DNA of 64,000 nucleotides from assembly GCF_005860765.1 (NCBI RefSeq), contig NZ_VCEI01000028.1, forward strand, positions 372,001-436,000, given 5' to 3'. The notes beneath the pieces are model-generated. The model made no database searches. It saw only the letters and a list, made by a program, of their open reading frames with translations, and was not told where the DNA came from. This DNA is from Dyadobacter sediminis. GTDB lineage: Bacteria; Bacteroidota; Bacteroidia; Cytophagales; Spirosomataceae. Below are positions 28,254-37,406 of this stretch, one piece after another. Position 1 is the stretch's first letter. Each line of letters opens with the position of its first letter. The position numbers were made by a program, and so were the translations under genes.

Positions 28254-28277
28254 TTTTTATTAAAAGTCCCTTTCCGA

Positions 28278-28958
28278 TTAATCTCTGCGTCCCATCAAAA
28301 TGCTTACATAATAAAGCAAGGTTGCCAGAGAACCGATGGCTGCAACAAGATAAGTACGTGCTGCCCATTTCAATGCATCGGCAGACATGATGTATTCTCT
28401 TTCGTTTACAATCCGGTTATTTTTAATCCAGGCCAAAGCGCGGTTACTTGCATCGTATTCAACCGGAAGCGTAATAAAGCTGAACAAGGTAGTCGCTGCA
28501 AACAAGGCAACGCCGATTGTCAGCGGAATCAAAGTTGTATTAATCATCAGGATTCCAGCCAGAATAATCCATTGCATGTAACTGGAAGCAATGCTCAGGA
28601 ACGGCACCATTTGTGACCGGAACTGAAGCCATTTGTAAGCTGTAGCGTGCTGTACGGCATGTCCGCATTCGTGTGATGCGACTGCTGCTGCCGAAACGCT
28701 GCGTCCATGATATACATCCGGGCTCAGGTTTACCGTTTTATCCTGTGGATTATAATGGTCCGTAAGTTTTCCTTCTACGGATAACACTCTCACGTCGTAA
28801 ATTCCGCTTTCACGGAGCATGGTTTCGGCGATTTCCTTACCGCTCATTCCGTTACTCAGGCCTACTTGCGAGTACTCTTCAAATTTACTCTTTAACCGCC
28901 ACTGCACATAAAAGCTGATGGCCATTACGAGTATACCAATCAAATATGCTCCACCCAT
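28278..28958 (-). CDS. Membrane zinc metallopeptidase (YugP-like family)
   Basis: The 226-residue product starts with a membrane segment (YLIGILVMAISFYVQWRLK). It carries the zinc-binding HExxH-type motif ASHECGHAVQHA and further membrane helices near the C-terminus. Other family blocks are GMSGKEIAETMLRESGI, DHYNPQDKTVNLSPDVYHGRSVSA and LPVEYDASNRAL. The family is a predicted integral membrane neutral zinc peptidase of unknown substrate. It is the last gene of an operon with rfaE2, 8 bp away. Confidence 0.88.
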   Translation of the reverse strand: MGGAYLIGILVMAISFYVQWRLKSKFEEYSQVGLSNGMSGKEIAETMLRESGIYDVRVLSVEGKLTDHYNPQDKTVNLSPDVYHGRSVSAAAVASHECGHAVQHATAYKWLQFRSQMVPFLSIASSYMQWIILAGILMINTTLIPLTIGVALFAATTLFSFITLPVEYDASNRALAWIKNNRIVNEREYIMSADALKWAARTYLVAAIGSLATLLYYVSILMGRRD

Positions 28959-28966
28959 AATTTTAT

Positions 28967-29455
28967 CTAGTTATATCCCTGTTTTATTTTTTCAATCAGT
29001 GAACTTGTCGAATATCCCTGCACAAGAGCGATCGTTTTTACTTCACCTCCATTATTCAAAACAAAATCCGCGCCAGCAATGTTTTCGACCGTATAATCGT
29101 CTCCTTTTACCAAAATGTCAGGTTTTATAGCTTCAATAAGCTGACTTGGCGTCGGGTCGTCGAACAAAATGACAGCATCAACGAATGAAAGTGCTGCCAT
29201 CAGGCGTGCTCTTGCATATTCGTTCACAACGGGGCGCAAAGGTCCTTTCAGGCGGCTTACGGATGCATCCGTGTTCAGTCCGAGGATCAGCCTGTCACCC
29301 AAAGCACGTGCTTTTTCCAGGTAATCGATATGCCCGAGGTGAACGATATCAAAGCAGCCGTTTGTGAAAACAACTTTCTGACCTGCGCGCTGCCAGTCTC
29401 CGATTGTGGTGATTGCTTCTTCCAGTCTTAGGATTTTGCTTTCGGTATGATTCAT
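28967..29455 (-). CDS. rfaE2: D-glycero-beta-D-manno-heptose 1-phosphate adenylyltransferase
   Basis: The 162-residue product is a stand-alone nucleotidyltransferase domain. It has VVFTNGCFDIVHLGHIDYLEKARALGDRLILGLNTDASVSRLKGP with the HxGH motif, LAALSFVDAVILFDDPTP-like sequence and PDILVKGDDYTVENI. It activates heptose 1-phosphate as ADP-heptose for lipopolysaccharide inner core. E. coli fuses this domain to a kinase; here it is separate. Its order beside the flippase-like gene and the zinc peptidase suggests one operon. Confidence 0.9.
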   Translation of the reverse strand: MNHTESKILRLEEAITTIGDWQRAGQKVVFTNGCFDIVHLGHIDYLEKARALGDRLILGLNTDASVSRLKGPLRPVVNEYARARLMAALSFVDAVILFDDPTPSQLIEAIKPDILVKGDDYTVENIAGADFVLNNGGEVKTIALVQGYSTSSLIEKIKQGYN

Positions 29456-29530
29456 GGATAAGTCGGTTTTCAGAAGTCGGAAATCAGTCAGAAAAATAAA
29501 TTTGCCGTTAATGCCAAAATCAGAAATAAT

Positions 29531-30565
29531 CTAGCTTTTGGCAGTAACGTGTGCTTCCTGTTCCACAGGTTTCTTGCTTTTGGTAAGTACGTATAAGAAT
29601 GCCAAAGCGCCTGTGATCAGCATAAATATCATTTGTGCACCGTGAATAAAGGTCGCTAGCGTAATTCCGTCATTCTGGGAAAGTCCGTAAAGCACCATGA
29701 CATTGCCAACCAAGAGATGGTAAGCGCCGATTCCGCCCTGCGTAGGAGCCGTCATGCCAATGGCGCCGACTACAAGCAACGTGAGGCCGGCAAGCGGGCC
29801 GAGGTCTGACGTTTCCGGAATACAAAAGAAAAGAACGTACGAAACAAAATAATACATGACCCAGATGGCAATGGTGCTTAAAATGAACAACCCGGGACTG
29901 CGCAGCTTTCGGATGCTCAGTAATCCTTCCAGCATTCCCTTTACAAAATGCAGCACTTTCTGAATAATTGCATGCTGCTGAAGTTTGTTCCGGAACGTAA
30001 GGTTCCTGTAAATAAAAACAGCAGCAACCGAAATCAGCACAATTCCTGCGAGCAGTACGGTCAGCAGCATACTGCTACCCGAATTTCCTTGTCCGCCGGC
30101 AACTTTACTTTGGAAAAAATCAGTGAAAAAAGTACTCAGCCTGTCAAATTCAAGAATGAAGTTCAGACCGATCATGACCAGCAAAACAAGGACGTCAAAT
30201 ATCCTTTCAGCAACGACGGTACCAAAGCTCAGGTTGACGGGAATGCGTTCAAGCCGGTACAAGGTGCCGCACCGTGTGACTTCGCCCATTCGCGGTACAA
30301 TGTAATTGGCAAAATAGCCTGTAAGAACGGAAATAATGCTGTTCCAGAGTCCGGGTTTATGTCCGAGCGGTTCCATCAGCATTCCCCAGCGCCACGCCCG
30401 TATAATATGCGCACAAAGCAGAAAAAAACAGGAAACAGCAATCCATCGCCAGTCCGACTCCGCAAATCTGTCCAGCATTTCTGCCAGATTGATATCTTTG
30501 AATACAAACCAGATCAGACCGCCTGCAAGCAGGAGCGATACTGCATAACGTAGAATATTTTTCAT
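29531..30565 (-). CDS. Flippase-like lysylphosphatidylglycerol-synthase-TM family membrane protein
   Basis: The 344-residue product has about eight transmembrane helices and the conserved blocks of the LPG-synthase transmembrane (UPF0104-like) family. These include VLTGYFANYIVPRMGEVTRCGTLYR, GTVVAERIFDVLVLLV and GLTLLVVGAIGMTAPTQGGIGAYHLLVGNVMVLYGLS. There is no C-terminal aminoacyl-transferase domain, so it is not a complete MprF. Such proteins are thought to move lipids or lipid-linked sugars across the inner membrane. It lies between panD (46 bp upstream) and rfaE2 (75 bp downstream). Confidence 0.85.
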   Translation of the reverse strand: MKNILRYAVSLLLAGGLIWFVFKDINLAEMLDRFAESDWRWIAVSCFFLLCAHIIRAWRWGMLMEPLGHKPGLWNSIISVLTGYFANYIVPRMGEVTRCGTLYRLERIPVNLSFGTVVAERIFDVLVLLVMIGLNFILEFDRLSTFFTDFFQSKVAGGQGNSGSSMLLTVLLAGIVLISVAAVFIYRNLTFRNKLQQHAIIQKVLHFVKGMLEGLLSIRKLRSPGLFILSTIAIWVMYYFVSYVLFFCIPETSDLGPLAGLTLLVVGAIGMTAPTQGGIGAYHLLVGNVMVLYGLSQNDGITLATFIHGAQMIFMLITGALAFLYVLTKSKKPVEQEAHVTAKS

Positions 30566-30611
30566 TGGCTGTGATATAGTGAATGTTAGTGCAAATAAAA
30601 ATAAATCTACA

Positions 30612-30962
30612 TTAAACTACCAACTGATTATTATGATCCGGAAAAACAATCATGGGTTTAAAGGTTTTTGCTTCTTCCTGCGACATGGAGCCGTAAGCGA
30701 TAATGATAATAACATCGCCGATCTGGACTCTTCTTGCTGCTGCGCCGTTGAGGCATATCATTCCGCTTCCGCGCTCACCTTTAATGACATAGGTTACAAA
30801 ACGTTCGCCGTTATTATTATTTACAATATGCACCTGTTCGTTTTCAACTAGTCCGGCGGCGTCAATAAGATCTTCATCAATTGTGATACTGCCGACATAA
30901 TTCAATTCAGCCTGGGTTACTTTTACCCGGTGAATCTTCGATTTCATCATTGTTATTTGCAT
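30612..30962 (-). CDS. panD: Aspartate 1-decarboxylase
   Basis: The ATG at 30962 is chosen because it places the self-cleavage site YVGS exactly at Gly24-Ser25, the position used in E. coli PanD; an upstream in-frame ATG at 30995 would add 11 residues. The product (116 residues) has [52 protein letters not shown] and IIIAYGSM. The proenzyme cleaves itself to form a pyruvoyl group and makes beta-alanine from aspartate for pantothenate. panC lies 1.8 kb away, beyond an opposite-strand gene. Confidence 0.93.
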   Translation of the reverse strand: MQITMMKSKIHRVKVTQAELNYVGSITIDEDLIDAAGLVENEQVHIVNNNNGERFVTYVIKGERGSGMICLNGAAARRVQIGDVIIIIAYGSMSQEEAKTFKPMIVFPDHNNQLVV

Positions 30963-31260
30963 TTCCTTCTGGTCGGGATTCTGGTTAATCTGCATTAATT
31001 CCCAAAGTTACAGGAATAATATGCAGCCTTCAAAACATCAGTATGCTGCTTAGGGTTCCAATCCGTTCTCTGCCGGCATCGGGTATCAGGATGTGAAATG
31101 AAAACGGTACAGCCATGCGGGAATCAGCCGCTGTTCATGCATAAAGGATCTTTGGCCCGCCGGCACGCCATTATATTCCGGAGCTGATCCAGAGCATAAG
31201 TAATAATCCGGTTTTTGATGCTTTATCTTTATTATCAACTTTTTTCCATTAAAAGATCCA
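30963..31260. other. Intergenic region between divergent panD and the oxidoreductase gene
   Basis: About 300 bases without a convincing ORF. It presumably carries the promoters of both genes, but no perfect TAnnTTTG pair was found. Confidence 0.45.
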
Positions 31261-32733
31261 ATGAGTACAGAAAATAAACCGAAGGATGTTTCTCGCCGTG
31301 ACTTTTTACAAAAGAGTACGGCAGCGGCAATTGGCAGTTTTTTTATAGTTCCCCGTCATGTTTTAGGTAAAGGATATCGTGCACCGAGTGATAAACTGAA
31401 CATTGCCGGAGTCGGGGTTGGAGGTAAAGGTTTTTCGGATACTAATAACGCATGGAACAAAGGAGCTGAAAATCTGGTCGCGTTATGCGATGTGGACTGG
31501 GGCCAGGCTAAAAAGAATTTTGAGCTGCATCCGGATGCCAAAAAATACAAGGATTTCCGCAAGATGTTCGACGAAATGGAAAAGGACATCGATGCGGTTA
31601 CCGTTTCAACTACAGACCATATGCACGCCATTATTGCCATGGCAGCCATGCAGAGAGGGAAACACGTGTATGTTCAGAAGCCTTTAACGCACGATATTTA
31701 CGAAGCGCGCATGCTGACCGAGGCTGCACGGAAATACAAGGTTGTAACGCAAATGGGAAATCAGGGCGCATCGAACCCTGCACAGACCCAGATGAAAGAA
31801 TGGTTTAACAAAGGCCTGATCGGAAATGTGCATGAGGCGCACGTATGGACAAACCGCCCCGTATGGCCGCAGGGAATTCCGGTTCCAACCGGAAAGTTCG
31901 ACGTGCCTTCGGATATTGACTGGGAACTTTGGGTCGGCTCGGCAGAGTGGGTGGATTACAACCCGGCATGGCATCCGTTCAAGTGGCGCGGCTGGTGGAA
32001 TTTCGGAACGGGCGCTCTGGGCGATATGGGCTGTCACCTGATCGATCCGGCTTTCCGTACGCTCGGACTGGGTTATCCAACGGAACTGGAATGCAGCGTA
32101 GGACAGGTTTTTATCAAAGACTGGACTCCGGAATACATTCCCGAAGGCTGCCCGCCGTCTTCACGTGTGCAATTGAAATTTCCTGCCAATAAAATTAACA
32201 AATCCGAAGTTACGCTTACATGGCACGACGGTGGTTTGCGTCCTTTTCATCCGGAACTGATCCCGGCAAACGATCCGCTCGGAGAACCGGACAGCAGCAA
32301 CGGCGTTCTGCTAATCGGTGAAAAAGGCGTAATGACCTGCGGTACTTACGGAGTGGATCCGAAAGTTTATCTGAAAGATGGTACCAAGCTGGAATACAAA
32401 CAAGGCGATTTTGGTAACAAATACACGACGATGCCGGAATATGGCCATCATGTTTCCTGGTCGGACGCCTGCAAAGCCGGTTTTAACAGCAAGGAACACA
32501 AGGCACTTACATCTTCTTTCGATTACGCAGGTCCTTTGACTGAAACCGTTATCATGGGAAATCTCGGTATCCGCAGTTATAACCTGCGCGAAGCGAGAGC
32601 AGACGGAAAAGGATTTAATTATCCGGGCCGCAAGAAGCTGCTTTGGGATGGAAACAACATGAAAGTAACCAACTTCGACGGCGCAAACCAGTTTGTAAAA
32701 CGCAAATACAGAGGCGACTGGAAATTGTCTTAA
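31261..32733 (+). CDS. Exported Gfo/Idh/MocA family oxidoreductase (Tat signal)
   Basis: The 490-residue product begins with a twin-arginine signal (VSRRDFLQKSTAAAIGSFFIVP). The NAD(P)-binding half has NIAGVGVGGKGFSD, VALCDVDWGQAKK, VTVSTTDHMHAIIAMAAMQRGKHVYVQKPLTHD. The C-terminal half (WHPFKWRGWWNFGTGALGDMGCHLIDPAFR) belongs to the Bacteroidota secreted Gfo/Idh group, probably acting on sugars or sugar derivatives in the periplasm. The cofactor is presumably bound before Tat export. It is a single gene inserted between panC and panD on the opposite strand, with a strong terminator behind it. Substrate unknown. Confidence 0.9.
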   Translation: MSTENKPKDVSRRDFLQKSTAAAIGSFFIVPRHVLGKGYRAPSDKLNIAGVGVGGKGFSDTNNAWNKGAENLVALCDVDWGQAKKNFELHPDAKKYKDFRKMFDEMEKDIDAVTVSTTDHMHAIIAMAAMQRGKHVYVQKPLTHDIYEARMLTEAARKYKVVTQMGNQGASNPAQTQMKEWFNKGLIGNVHEAHVWTNRPVWPQGIPVPTGKFDVPSDIDWELWVGSAEWVDYNPAWHPFKWRGWWNFGTGALGDMGCHLIDPAFRTLGLGYPTELECSVGQVFIKDWTPEYIPEGCPPSSRVQLKFPANKINKSEVTLTWHDGGLRPFHPELIPANDPLGEPDSSNGVLLIGEKGVMTCGTYGVDPKVYLKDGTKLEYKQGDFGNKYTTMPEYGHHVSWSDACKAGFNSKEHKALTSSFDYAGPLTETVIMGNLGIRSYNLREARADGKGFNYPGRKKLLWDGNNMKVTNFDGANQFVKRKYRGDWKLS

Positions 32734-32741
32734 AATACAAG

Positions 32742-32780
32742 ACATCCGTAACGCTGCAGCTTTTGCAGCGTTACGGATGT
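32742..32780. terminator. Bidirectional terminator between oxidoreductase and panC
   Basis: A perfect 17-bp stem (ACATCCGTAACGCTGCA and its complement) with a GCTTT loop abuts the panC stop codon. Confidence 0.85.
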
Positions 32781-33623
32781 TTAAAAAACGATGTTGTCAA
32801 TCAATCTTACCGGGCCGAGGAAAACGGCAATGCAAATGGCATTGCTTCCTTCCGGGCCAATGCGCTCTACGGATTGCAGCGTTTTAAGGTCAGCAATCTC
32901 TATGTAATCGAGTGTAAATTCTTTCATAGAAAGGAATTCACTTTTTGCGAGTTCAGTTACGTCATGAACCTGTTTGCCTGCGAGCAGGTTTTCTTTTGCT
33001 GATGTCAGCACTTTGTAAATGGCAGGAGCAATAGCTCTTTCAGCTTCATTAAGCCGCCGGTTTCTCGACGACATGGCCAGTCCGTCACGCTCGCGTACGG
33101 TTGGGCAAATAACGAGTTCCAGATCAAATGAAAGGTCCGCTACAAGCCTTTTGATAATGGAAACCTGCTGCAGATCTTTTTGGCCAAAATAAGCCTTATG
33201 CGGCCGGACGATATTAAAGAGCTTTGAAACCACAATTCCGACACCGTTGAAATGTCCCGGCCGGGAAGCGCCTTCCATAACCGTTTCAAGCGTTCCGAAA
33301 TTAATTTTCAGCACCGCCTTTTCCGGGTACATTTCTTCGACAGTTGGCGCAAAAACAGCCGAGCAGCCGGCTTTTTCAAGCATGGCATAATCTTCTTCAG
33401 GCGTTCTGGGATATTTCAGAAGATCTTCGGGATTATTGAACTGCGTGGGGTTGACAAAGATGCTGCAAACCGTAATGTCAGTCTGCCGGATAGCACTTTC
33501 GATCAGTGAAATATGTCCTTCATGCAGGGCCCCCATGGTAGGAACAAGGCCGATGGTACGTTGCTGTAAAAGCTGCTGATCGAGGTAATTTCTGAGGCTT
33601 TTGACTGAAGTAAATACTTCCAT
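32781..33623 (-). CDS. panC: Pantoate--beta-alanine ligase
   Basis: The 280-residue product is full length. Signature blocks are IGLVPTMGALHEGHISLIESA (HIGH-type motif), VCSIFVNPTQFNNPEDLLKYPRT, PGHFNGVGIVVSKLFNIVRPHKAYFGQKDLQQVSIIKRL and RERDGLAMSSRNRRL. It joins pantoate and beta-alanine with ATP to give pantothenate. It is divergent from the glycogen-synthase-like gene, an arrangement that looks typical for Bacteroidota. Confidence 0.95.
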   Translation of the reverse strand: MEVFTSVKSLRNYLDQQLLQQRTIGLVPTMGALHEGHISLIESAIRQTDITVCSIFVNPTQFNNPEDLLKYPRTPEEDYAMLEKAGCSAVFAPTVEEMYPEKAVLKINFGTLETVMEGASRPGHFNGVGIVVSKLFNIVRPHKAYFGQKDLQQVSIIKRLVADLSFDLELVICPTVRERDGLAMSSRNRRLNEAERAIAPAIYKVLTSAKENLLAGKQVHDVTELAKSEFLSMKEFTLDYIEIADLKTLQSVERIGPEGSNAICIAVFLGPVRLIDNIVF

Positions 33624-33762
33624 TTAAAATATAAATCAGGGGCAGTAAGCAAATCCTTTCCTGTGCTTTTTAACCTGGGCAGGAACAACAGGCAGGATTC
33701 AAGAATATCTGAGGCAGGCAATCCCAATCTGAACGCAATATTACATTTAGTTTGGAATATCT

Positions 33763-33794
33763 TTTGAAAATGCGATTTTTTTTGTATAATTTTG
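33763..33794 (+). promoter_or_regulatory. Promoter of the glycogen-synthase-like gene
   Basis: TTTG (33763-33766), a 20-bp spacer and TAATTTTG (33787-33794) match the Bacteroidota consensus exactly, 34 nt upstream of the ATG at 33829. Confidence 0.65.
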
Positions 33795-33828
33795 CAAAAC
33801 TTTTTTTCACAAACTGCTAAAAGGATCT

Positions 33829-34635
33829 ATGGAGAAACTACGAATTTTGTATGTAGCCAGTGAAATCAATCCCTTCCTTCAAACCACAGATGTTGCCGAT
33901 TACGTAAGAAAACTTCCTCAGGCAATGCAGGAACTAGGTGCAGAAATCAGAATTCTGGTTCCCCGTTTTGGTTTAATCAATGAGCGCAAAAACCGGCTTC
34001 ATGAAGTAGTTCGACTGTCTGGAATAAATATTACTGTAGGAGATGAAGAAAAGCCGTTGATCATTAAAGTAGCTTCCATTCCGAATGCCAAGTTACAAGT
34101 CTATTTTATAGATAATGACGATTATTTTCACAGAAAGTCGGTATTCTTTGATAAAGAGAATAACTTTTTCGATGATAACGATGAGCGTGCCATTTTCTTT
34201 TGCAAAGGGGTGCTGGAAACGGTTAAGAAACTGGGATGGGCTCCGGATGTGGTACATTGTAATGACTGGATGACTGCTTTGATCCCGTTATATCTGAAAA
34301 CCACTTACCGCAACGATCCGATGTTCAAGGATACGAAAAGTGTCTTTACGGTACATAACAATGCTTTTGATTACAAATTTGATGCGGATCTGCAAAGCAA
34401 GGCCAAAGCCATGGATGTAAGTGACGAGGCGTTGTCCCATCTTCATTCTGCAGATTTTGAAGGCTTTGTTAAAATCGGCTGTGCTTATGCGGATGCCGTT
34501 ATCAAAGCGGACGATCACTGCAGCGAAAGCCTGAACCAGATTTTCAACAGTGCTCCGAAGCGTGTCGAGCTGGACGAGCACAATGAGAAATTCTCCGAGT
34601 CGTATTACAACCTGTATACAGACCTGATGAATTGA
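33829..34635 (+). CDS. Single-domain glycogen/starch-synthase-like protein (GT5 N-terminal domain)
   Basis: The 268-residue product matches only the N-terminal half of GT5 glycogen synthases: LRILYVASEINPFLQTTDVADYVRKLPQAMQELGAEIRILVPRFG, VVHCNDWMTALIPLYLKTTY and SVFTVHNNAFDYKF. The usual ADP-glucose-binding KTGG-type motif is altered (TDVADY), and the C-terminal nucleotide-binding half is absent. Catalysis as a normal synthase is therefore doubtful. It ends cleanly at a terminator, so it is a natural short protein rather than a broken gene. glgX lies far off at the right end. Confidence 0.75.
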   Translation: MEKLRILYVASEINPFLQTTDVADYVRKLPQAMQELGAEIRILVPRFGLINERKNRLHEVVRLSGINITVGDEEKPLIIKVASIPNAKLQVYFIDNDDYFHRKSVFFDKENNFFDDNDERAIFFCKGVLETVKKLGWAPDVVHCNDWMTALIPLYLKTTYRNDPMFKDTKSVFTVHNNAFDYKFDADLQSKAKAMDVSDEALSHLHSADFEGFVKIGCAYADAVIKADDHCSESLNQIFNSAPKRVELDEHNEKFSESYYNLYTDLMN

Positions 34636-34652
34636 TCCTGATAAAAAATCAT

Positions 34653-34687
34653 AAAAAACGGCGGCTTCTTCAAGTCGCCGTTTTTTT
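34653..34687 (+). terminator. Rho-independent terminator
   Basis: A 15-bp stem with one G-T pair (AAAAAACGGCGGCTT / AAGTCGCCGTTTTTT), a 4-nt loop and a seven-T tail, 17 nt after the glycogen-synthase-like stop. Confidence 0.85.
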
Positions 34688-34837
34688 GTGCCAAATTTTT
34701 TTTAGCGATGTGTTCGAACACTCTTGAAAGAATGGGTCAATTTCATTTTTCCGGGAAAATTTAGTTTGTGAGGCAAGCCTGATTCCTATTTATTTGCACA
34801 TTCTCATATACATACACTTAAACTTACAACTTCAAAT

Positions 34838-36676
34838 ATGTGCGGAATTGTAGCTTACACCGGCAGCAGAGAAGCGTGCCATCTGATCCTGAAAGGTCTG
34901 AAAAGACTCGAATACCGTGGTTATGACAGTTCAGGAATTGCGCTGCTCGAAAATGGCGAGTTGAATATTTACAAGAAAAAAGGAAAAGTTGCCGATCTGG
35001 AAAGCCAGCTTTCTGAAAAGCCATTTTCCGCAACGACCGGAATCGGCCATACGCGCTGGGCCACACACGGCGAGCCTAATGATGTCAATGCACATCCTCA
35101 TTTTTCCAACAACCGCAGACTTGCCATTATCCATAACGGAATTATTGAAAATTATGCGGCCATCAAGCAAAACCTGACGCAGAAAGGGCACGTTTTTCAC
35201 AGCGATACCGATACAGAAGTTCTTATCCATTTCATTGAAGACATTCAGCAGGAAACCGGAAACGCTCTCGAGGCCGCAGTTCGTCTGGCTTTAAAGGAAG
35301 TAGTAGGTGCTTATGCCATTGTTGTCATGTCTGCGGATCATCCCGGCCAGCTGATCGCAGCCCGGAAAGGCAGCCCGCTTGTGATCGGCATTGGTGAAAA
35401 CGAGTATTTTTTTGCTTCTGACGCTACGCCGATTATTGAATATACTAAAAATGTGGTTTATCTCGATGATTATGAAGTAGCAACCGTAAACCAGGGCAAA
35501 CTGAGCATCCGGAATCTGGACAGTACAGAAACGGTTCCTTACATACAGCTGCTCGAAATGGAGCTGGATACGATTGAAAAAGGCGGTTATGACCATTTCA
35601 TGATCAAAGAAATTTTTGAACAGCCCCGTTCCATTGCGGACAGCATGCGCGGAAGACTCCGGGCAGCGGACATGCATCTGCAACTGGGCGGACTCAACAA
35701 TTATCTGGAAAAACTTGCCTGTGCCGAGCGGATTATTCTGGTAGGCTGCGGAACTTCATGGCATGCCGGACTCGTGGCCGAATATCTGTTTGAAGAACTT
35801 GCACGCATCAATGTGGAAGTGGAGTATGCATCCGAGTTCCGTTACCGCAATCCTGTTATTAGGGAAAATGACATGGTGATAGCCATTTCACAATCCGGAG
35901 AAACTGCGGACACGCTTGCTGCCATTGAACTTGCAAAATCAAAAGGAGCTACGATTTTCGGAGTATGCAATGTGGTCGGATCTTCTATTGCACGCGCCAC
36001 GCACGCAGGCGCTTACACACATGCCGGTCCGGAAATAGGCGTGGCAAGTACAAAAGCTTTTACGGCGCAGGTAACCGTACTTACTTTGATCGCCATTGCC
36101 GTCGCCAGAAGGAAAAATACGATTTCGGAAGAAACTTACCGCCAGTTGCTCGGAGCGCTTGAAGCCATACCCGGCAAGGTGGAAAAAGTGTTTGAGCATG
36201 CTTCCCGGATCAAGGAAATTGCTTACATTTTTACTTATGCACGGAATTTTATTTACCTCGGCCGCGGCTTTAATTTTCCCGTAGCACTGGAAGGAGCACT
36301 TAAGCTGAAGGAAATTTCCTATATACATGCAGAAGGTTATCCCGCCGCCGAAATGAAGCACGGGCCGATTGCATTGATTGATGAAGATATGCCCGTTGTG
36401 TTTCTGGCAACCAGAGACAGTTCCTATGAAAAGATCGTTTCCAACATTCAGGAAGTGAAGGCAAGAAGAGGACGGGTTATTGCAATTGTAACGGAAGGAG
36501 ATACTTTGATTCCGGAAATGGTCGATTTTGTGATTGAAGTTCCGGAAGTGCATGAAATCCTGACGCCGCTTGTTTCGGTGATTCCGTTGCAGCTGCTTTC
36601 CTATTACATTGCCGTCATGCGCGGAAGAAATGTAGACCAGCCCAGAAATCTTGCAAAATCGGTAACGGTAGAGTAG
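34838..36676 (+). CDS. glmS: Glutamine--fructose-6-phosphate aminotransferase (isomerizing)
   Basis: The 612-residue length is standard. The N-terminal glutaminase domain begins MCGIVAYTGSREA with the nucleophile Cys2 and has GIGHTRWATHGEPNDVNAHPH. Two SIS domains follow (LVGCGTSWHAGLVAEYLFEEL, AISQSGETADTLAAI; YLGRGFNFPVALEGALKLKEISYIHAEGYPAAEMKHGPIALI). It ends with the active-site lysine region DQPRNLAKSVTVE. It makes glucosamine 6-phosphate for peptidoglycan and LPS. gldD follows at 61 bp. No glmS ribozyme is visible upstream. Confidence 0.96.
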   Translation: MCGIVAYTGSREACHLILKGLKRLEYRGYDSSGIALLENGELNIYKKKGKVADLESQLSEKPFSATTGIGHTRWATHGEPNDVNAHPHFSNNRRLAIIHNGIIENYAAIKQNLTQKGHVFHSDTDTEVLIHFIEDIQQETGNALEAAVRLALKEVVGAYAIVVMSADHPGQLIAARKGSPLVIGIGENEYFFASDATPIIEYTKNVVYLDDYEVATVNQGKLSIRNLDSTETVPYIQLLEMELDTIEKGGYDHFMIKEIFEQPRSIADSMRGRLRAADMHLQLGGLNNYLEKLACAERIILVGCGTSWHAGLVAEYLFEELARINVEVEYASEFRYRNPVIRENDMVIAISQSGETADTLAAIELAKSKGATIFGVCNVVGSSIARATHAGAYTHAGPEIGVASTKAFTAQVTVLTLIAIAVARRKNTISEETYRQLLGALEAIPGKVEKVFEHASRIKEIAYIFTYARNFIYLGRGFNFPVALEGALKLKEISYIHAEGYPAAEMKHGPIALIDEDMPVVFLATRDSSYEKIVSNIQEVKARRGRVIAIVTEGDTLIPEMVDFVIEVPEVHEILTPLVSVIPLQLLSYYIAVMRGRNVDQPRNLAKSVTVE

Positions 36677-36737
36677 GCGGAAAATATTGTTGCATGCTTT
36701 TCGTTAATTTTGGGCGCTCATTTACCGGTTACTCAGC

Positions 36738-37331
36738 ATGATATCAAAGCATTCCGTTTTATTGCTTGTCCTTTTTGTTTCTGTTACTATTTTTTCGTGT
36801 GGAAAAGAGGAGCAAAGTTATGCTCCGAAGCCAAAAGGCTATAACCGGATCGAACTCCCTGCGCATCAGTATCAGAAGCTTTTGCAGGAACATCCTTACA
36901 GCTTCGAATTTTCGAAATATGCAGTTGTTGTTCCGGATACTTTTCCAATGGCGGAAAAAGACTGGGTTTTTATCAATTACCCGCAGTTCAAAGCCAGTAT
37001 TCAGCTGACTTACAAAACAATCCGGAACGATCCGAAACGATTGAGCGACTTTATAAATGATACGTACAAACTGACAAGCAAACACCAGATCCGGGCTTCA
37101 TCCATTCAGGAACAGCGGGTTCTGACACAAAGCGGAAAAATGGCAATGCTGTTTAAAATAGAAGGAGATGTTCCAAGCCCTTATCAATTTTACATAACAG
37201 ACAGCACGACGCATTTTTTAAGAGGCGCCATTTATTTCCCGACTGCAACAAAAAATGATTCGCTGGCTCCGGTTATCGATTATCTGCAGAAAGACATGCT
37301 TCAGCTTTTAAATACGCTGGAATGGAGATAA
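36738..37331 (+). CDS. gldD: Gliding motility lipoprotein GldD
   Basis: The 197-residue product has a lipoprotein signal (SVLLLVLFVSVTIFSC, Cys21). The GldD blocks are YAPKPKGYNRIELPAHQYQ, YSFEFSKYAVVVPDTF, WVFINYPQFKASIQLTYK, AMLFKIEGDVPSPYQFYITDSTTHFLRGAIYF and DYLQKDMLQLLNTLEW. GldD is needed for gliding and type IX secretion in Flavobacterium and sits in the envelope. It follows glmS by 61 bp; a -7-like TAATTTTG at 36705-36712 could give it its own promoter, but the -33 spacing is short. Confidence 0.92.
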   Translation: MISKHSVLLLVLFVSVTIFSCGKEEQSYAPKPKGYNRIELPAHQYQKLLQEHPYSFEFSKYAVVVPDTFPMAEKDWVFINYPQFKASIQLTYKTIRNDPKRLSDFINDTYKLTSKHQIRASSIQEQRVLTQSGKMAMLFKIEGDVPSPYQFYITDSTTHFLRGAIYFPTATKNDSLAPVIDYLQKDMLQLLNTLEWR

Positions 37332-37406
37332 AATCCGGAACGATATTGCAGTGAAAATTGTAAGCATGTATCTTTGATATCATGCACCTCAGCTTCCTTA
37401 CAGATT

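Noticed and set aside
34688-34837. glmS ribozyme or riboswitch upstream of glmS
   Set aside because: The 150-bp leader shows no ribozyme core; that element is known mainly from Gram-positive bacteria.
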